Shown here: piece after piece, positions 61,580 through 64,000 of the stretch
Position numbering within the stretch: position 1 is the first letter of the stretch
Layout of the letters: each line of letters opens with the position of its first letter
NCBI RefSeq assembly: GCF_021245985.1
Contig: NZ_JAJQXA010000015.1
Span: 38,438-102,437 of the forward strand
Source: Flavobacterium soyae
GTDB lineage: Bacteria; Bacteroidota; Bacteroidia; Flavobacteriales; Flavobacteriaceae
Direction: 5' to 3'
Length of the DNA: 64,000 nucleotides
Program-made: the position numbers and the translations under genes
Notes under the pieces: generated by a model
Database searches by the model: none
The model's input: only the letters and a program-made list of their open reading frames with translations
What the model was told of the DNA's origin: nothing

Positions 61580-63181
61580 ATGGAAAATATTACAGTAATT
61601 ATAATGTTACTTTTTGGCGTAGCTTTTCTTAGTTTAATAAGTAAAAGGTATAATTTTCCAATTCCTATTGTACTGGTGCTTTGCGGTGTAATTATCAGTG
61701 TCGTACCAGGACTGCCGGTTATTGCGCTGAATCCTGAAATTGTTTTTATTGTATTTTTGCCGCCTCTCTTGTATCACGCAGCATGGCATACAAGCTGGTC
61801 TGATTTTAAACAGACGATCCGCCCGATAACTTTAGCAGCCGTTGGCTTGGTTTTTTTTACTACAGGACTGGTTGCTGTTGTTGCACACTGGCTTATAGAT
61901 GATATTTCCTGGCCGTTAGCTTTTTTACTTGGCGCTATTGTTTCGCCTCCTGATGCAGTTTCTGCGACGTCAATTACTAAAGGTTTAGGTCTTCATCCAA
62001 GATTAATTGCAATTCTTGAAGGAGAGAGTTTGGTAAATGATGCCAGCGGTCTTGTGGCGTATAAATATGCTTTAACTGCAATTACAGCAGGAAATTTCGT
62101 TTTGTGGCAGGCTGGATTAAACTTTGTTTTGATGTCGGTTTTGGGAATTGCAATAGGTCTGGCTGTTGGTTTTATAATGTATTATATTCATAAAAGATTT
62201 GTTTGCGATGACATTATTGAGGTAACACTTACGTTATTGACGCCATTTTCGTCTTATCTGATTGCCGAACATTTTCATGGCTCGGGAGTTTTGGCAGTAG
62301 TAGCTACCGGACTTTTTTTGGCTGCAAGATCAGGTACTATTTTTTCTCATGAAAGCCGCATCATGTCTTATACAATATGGGATGTTTTAAGTAATATTCT
62401 TAATGGTTTAATCTTCATTTTAATTGGATTACAGCTCCGGCAGATTATTGAAGGAATCAGTAATTATTCAGGAGATTTGTTATTTATCTGGGGTGCCGTG
62501 ATTAGTATTGTTGTGATTATAGTTCGTTTTTTGTGGGTAATTCCGGCAACGATGATTCCGAGAATGCTCAGTAAAAAAATTCGAATGAAAGAAGAATTTG
62601 ATTATCGAAACATGATTATTTTTGGATGGTCGGGAATGCGCGGTGTAGTTTCTATGGCAGCGGCTCTGGCACTTCCGTTAATGCTGAATAAAACTGAAGA
62701 ATTTCCGCTTCGTAACCTGATTATTTATTTGGTTTTTTGTGTGATTCTTTCCACTTTGGTTATTCAGGGACTTACGCTTCCGTGGCTTATTAAAAAGCTT
62801 AAAATTGAGCGTTATTCTATTTTGGCTGAAGAATATGATATTCGAAATATTATTGTTTCTGAAACTATTGCGCATATCGAAGATAATTTTTCGCTGCTGG
62901 ATGATGAATTACTGCATAATATTAAAAGTAAATATGAAGTAAAATTTAATCGTTTGCAGAAGACCGAACTTCCGGCGAATTTTTTTGGAAATGGTAAAGT
63001 ATTTGGAAATGAAATTTTTAATGATTTTACCAAAATTCAAATTGATCTTTTGAATGTAGAACGAAGCAAACTCGAAGTTATGCATAAAGCGGGTTCAGTA
63101 AACGAGGAGATTTTCCGCAAAATAGAAAAAGAACTTGATCTTGAAGAAACCCGGCTTTGGATGGAAATGTATGAGGAATAA
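61580..63181 (+). CDS. Na+/H+ antiporter, CPA1 (NhaP/NHE) type
   Basis: 533-residue inner-membrane cation/proton antiporter with about twelve hydrophobic helices in residues 1-410 and a cytoplasmic tail (about 415-533). CPA1 motifs: VFLPPLLYHAAWHTSW, SPPDAVSATS (Asp125 region), ILEGESLVNDASGLVAYK (Glu149, Asn153, Asp154: ion-binding site) and GWSGMRGVVSMAAALALP. The tail is charged and helical (DEELLHNIK-like segment and ERSKLEVMHKAG) and may regulate activity. It should take part in pH or sodium homeostasis. It is monocistronic, after the nrdBA terminator. Confidence 0.92.
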   Translation: MENITVIIMLLFGVAFLSLISKRYNFPIPIVLVLCGVIISVVPGLPVIALNPEIVFIVFLPPLLYHAAWHTSWSDFKQTIRPITLAAVGLVFFTTGLVAVVAHWLIDDISWPLAFLLGAIVSPPDAVSATSITKGLGLHPRLIAILEGESLVNDASGLVAYKYALTAITAGNFVLWQAGLNFVLMSVLGIAIGLAVGFIMYYIHKRFVCDDIIEVTLTLLTPFSSYLIAEHFHGSGVLAVVATGLFLAARSGTIFSHESRIMSYTIWDVLSNILNGLIFILIGLQLRQIIEGISNYSGDLLFIWGAVISIVVIIVRFLWVIPATMIPRMLSKKIRMKEEFDYRNMIIFGWSGMRGVVSMAAALALPLMLNKTEEFPLRNLIIYLVFCVILSTLVIQGLTLPWLIKKLKIERYSILAEEYDIRNIIVSETIAHIEDNFSLLDDELLHNIKSKYEVKFNRLQKTELPANFFGNGKVFGNEIFNDFTKIQIDLLNVERSKLEVMHKAGSVNEEIFRKIEKELDLEETRLWMEMYEE

Positions 63182-63331
63182 AATTTTCAGGCTTTAAAAA
63201 TCAAATTTTTAAGGGTTTTATACTTATTTCTTTGATTCATATAAATGATAGCTGTAATTATGTAATGGTTTTGATATTCAGAAAGTTAAATTTGAAATAT
63301 TAAAACGAATGCAAACAGAAAAAGTATAATT

Positions 63332-63535
63332 ATGAAAACGCTATTAAAAACTAAAACTGCAATGCTGGTACTGTTAACGGGATTAGCATTTTCATGCAAG
63401 AAGAACGAGACTAAAACTGAGTCTCCAGATCATGCAGATTCGACTAAAACGATTATTGATACGGTAGGGCCAGATATTGACACAACTGTAACAGACACAG
63501 TTAGAGCTGTTAAAACTGATACTATTAAAAAGTAG
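63332..63535 (+). CDS. Small Thr/Asp-rich lipoprotein
   Basis: 67-residue lipoprotein; lipobox GLAFSC (Cys22) followed by KKNETK. The mature part is a low-complexity, Asp- and Thr-rich tail (SPDHADSTKTIIDTVGPDID, TVTDTVRAVKTDT). No fold or function is recognised. It has its own gap of 150 bases upstream and lies ahead of another small lipoprotein, but the two are unrelated in sequence. Confidence 0.75.
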   Translation: MKTLLKTKTAMLVLLTGLAFSCKKNETKTESPDHADSTKTIIDTVGPDIDTTVTDTVRAVKTDTIKK

Positions 63536-63662
63536 AATTGAATATTATAAATGAAAAAAAACTGTAAGGGAAAAAATCTTTTACAGGTTCTCGTTATTTA
63601 TAATGGTTATAAAGTTTTTTTATATTCAAAACTGTATTTTTGGTCATAAAAAAAATTAATTT

Positions 63663-63839
63663 ATGAAAACTACTAATTTTATTAAATTTTTCTCTTTTGC
63701 TTTATTGACATTGTGTATTGCAAGCTGCAGTATTCATCATTCACATTCATCATCAGGAAAAATTCCTCCTGGACAGGCCAAAAAAATGTCAGGAAGTAAA
63801 AGTGCAAAAGCTTACGCTCCGGGTCAGCAAAAGAAGTAA
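63663..63839 (+). CDS. Small His-rich lipoprotein
   Basis: 58-residue protein starting MKTTNFIKFFSFALLTLCIA; lipobox IASC (Cys22). The mature part begins SIHHSHSSSGKIPPGQAKKM and ends with AKAYAPGQQKK, i.e. two PPGQ/APGQ-K words. Short proteins of this pattern are common in Flavobacteria and are sometimes labelled quinol oxidase subunit 4 without evidence I know of. The histidine run could bind metal; this is only a guess. A terminator follows. Confidence 0.75.
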   Translation: MKTTNFIKFFSFALLTLCIASCSIHHSHSSSGKIPPGQAKKMSGSKSAKAYAPGQQKK

Positions 63840-63883
63840 GGATAATTGTTCTGGATTTAGACCTTTATAAAGCAAAAAAAGAG

Positions 63884-63912
63884 GCTGTCTCAAAAGTGAG
63901 GCAGCTTTTTTT
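63884..63912 (+). terminator. Rho-independent terminator after the small lipoprotein
   Basis: GCTGTCTCA and TGAGGCAGC form a 9-base stem (one G-T pair) with a 4-base loop, followed by TTTTTTT. Confidence 0.85.
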
Positions 63913-63925
63913 GTGGCATAAAAAA

Positions 63926-63945
63926 AGGAAAGCTTTCGCTTTCCT
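63926..63945 (-). terminator. Terminator for a minus-strand gene entering from the right edge
   Basis: AGGAAAGC and GCTTTCCT form a perfect stem with loop TTTC; the A-run at 63921-63926 becomes a T-run on the minus strand. A minus-strand gene beyond the window may end here; a TGA at 63986-63988 would be a possible stop, but only four codons are visible. Confidence 0.6.
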
Positions 63946-64000
63946 AATTCTTGCAATTTGATTAAATTGCGGTGTGTGTATAGCTTCAAAAGTAGTCTTT

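Noticed and set aside
63946..64000. Partial minus-strand gene at the right edge
   Set aside because: A minus-strand terminator suggests one, but only a few codons could be inside the window and none can be recognised.

Overview
The window looks like a chromosomal piece of a Bacteroidota bacterium, most likely Flavobacterium. It is AT-rich, has a SusC/SusD pair, Bacteroidota-type -7 elements (TAnnTTTG) and almost no Shine-Dalgarno signals. It also carries a minimal class I ribonucleotide reductase of the kind described from F. johnsoniae. The genus is an inference; no 16S or other marker gene is present.

Positions 2-49943 form one very large pectin polysaccharide-utilisation locus (PUL), all on the + strand. 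In order: a 5'-truncated pectate lyase, a GH127-type enzyme, a CE8 pectin methylesterase, a long regulatory gap, susC and susD, two similar pectate lyases flanking a DUF3826 protein, a two-domain beta-helix/barrel protein, a GH140-type enzyme, a GH28 polygalacturonase, a GH43 enzyme, a beta-propeller protein, GH78, an esterase, GH95, an alpha/alpha-barrel glycosidase and a second GH78. A Bro-N/DinD-like gene interrupts the series at 37281-38111. A second unit follows: a BNR/sialidase-like lipoprotein, a secreted isomerase-like protein, a large GH67/GH20-type TIM-barrel enzyme and two GH2 enzymes. Nearly every product has a signal peptide or lipobox. Methylesterase, lyases and polygalacturonase would open homogalacturonan, and SusCD would import the fragments. 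The side-chain enzymes (GH140, GH127, GH95, GH78, GH2, GH43) resemble the set used on rhamnogalacturonan II. No sensor or regulator of the locus is in the window. A matching 17-bp motif lies exactly 28 bp upstream of a -7-like element before both susC and the 38371 gene, suggesting two co-regulated units.

The gaps between PUL genes are filled with several families of extragenic palindromes. One family, about 100 bp long with GTCATTTCGAC ends, occurs eight times and in both orientations, like a small non-autonomous mobile element. Other families are built from GCCACAGATTAAAAGG, GCCACGAATT or CCTGCAAGGTTTT arms. They are rare to the right of 50 kb.

Positions 50-58 kb hold a PKD-domain lipoprotein, a DUF4272 protein, and a minus-strand cluster: ankyrin-repeat protein, DUF2271 protein, PepSY/flavodoxin/ferredoxin-reductase fusion and ApbE. 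The DUF2271 protein has a TGASVT motif like the FMN-attachment motif used by ApbE, so the cluster is probably a flavinylated electron-transfer system outside the cytoplasm.

Positions 58.4-64 kb hold nrdB and nrdA with DnaA-box-like sites upstream, a terminator that looks like a relict IS3-family end, a CPA1-type Na+/H+ antiporter and two small lipoproteins.
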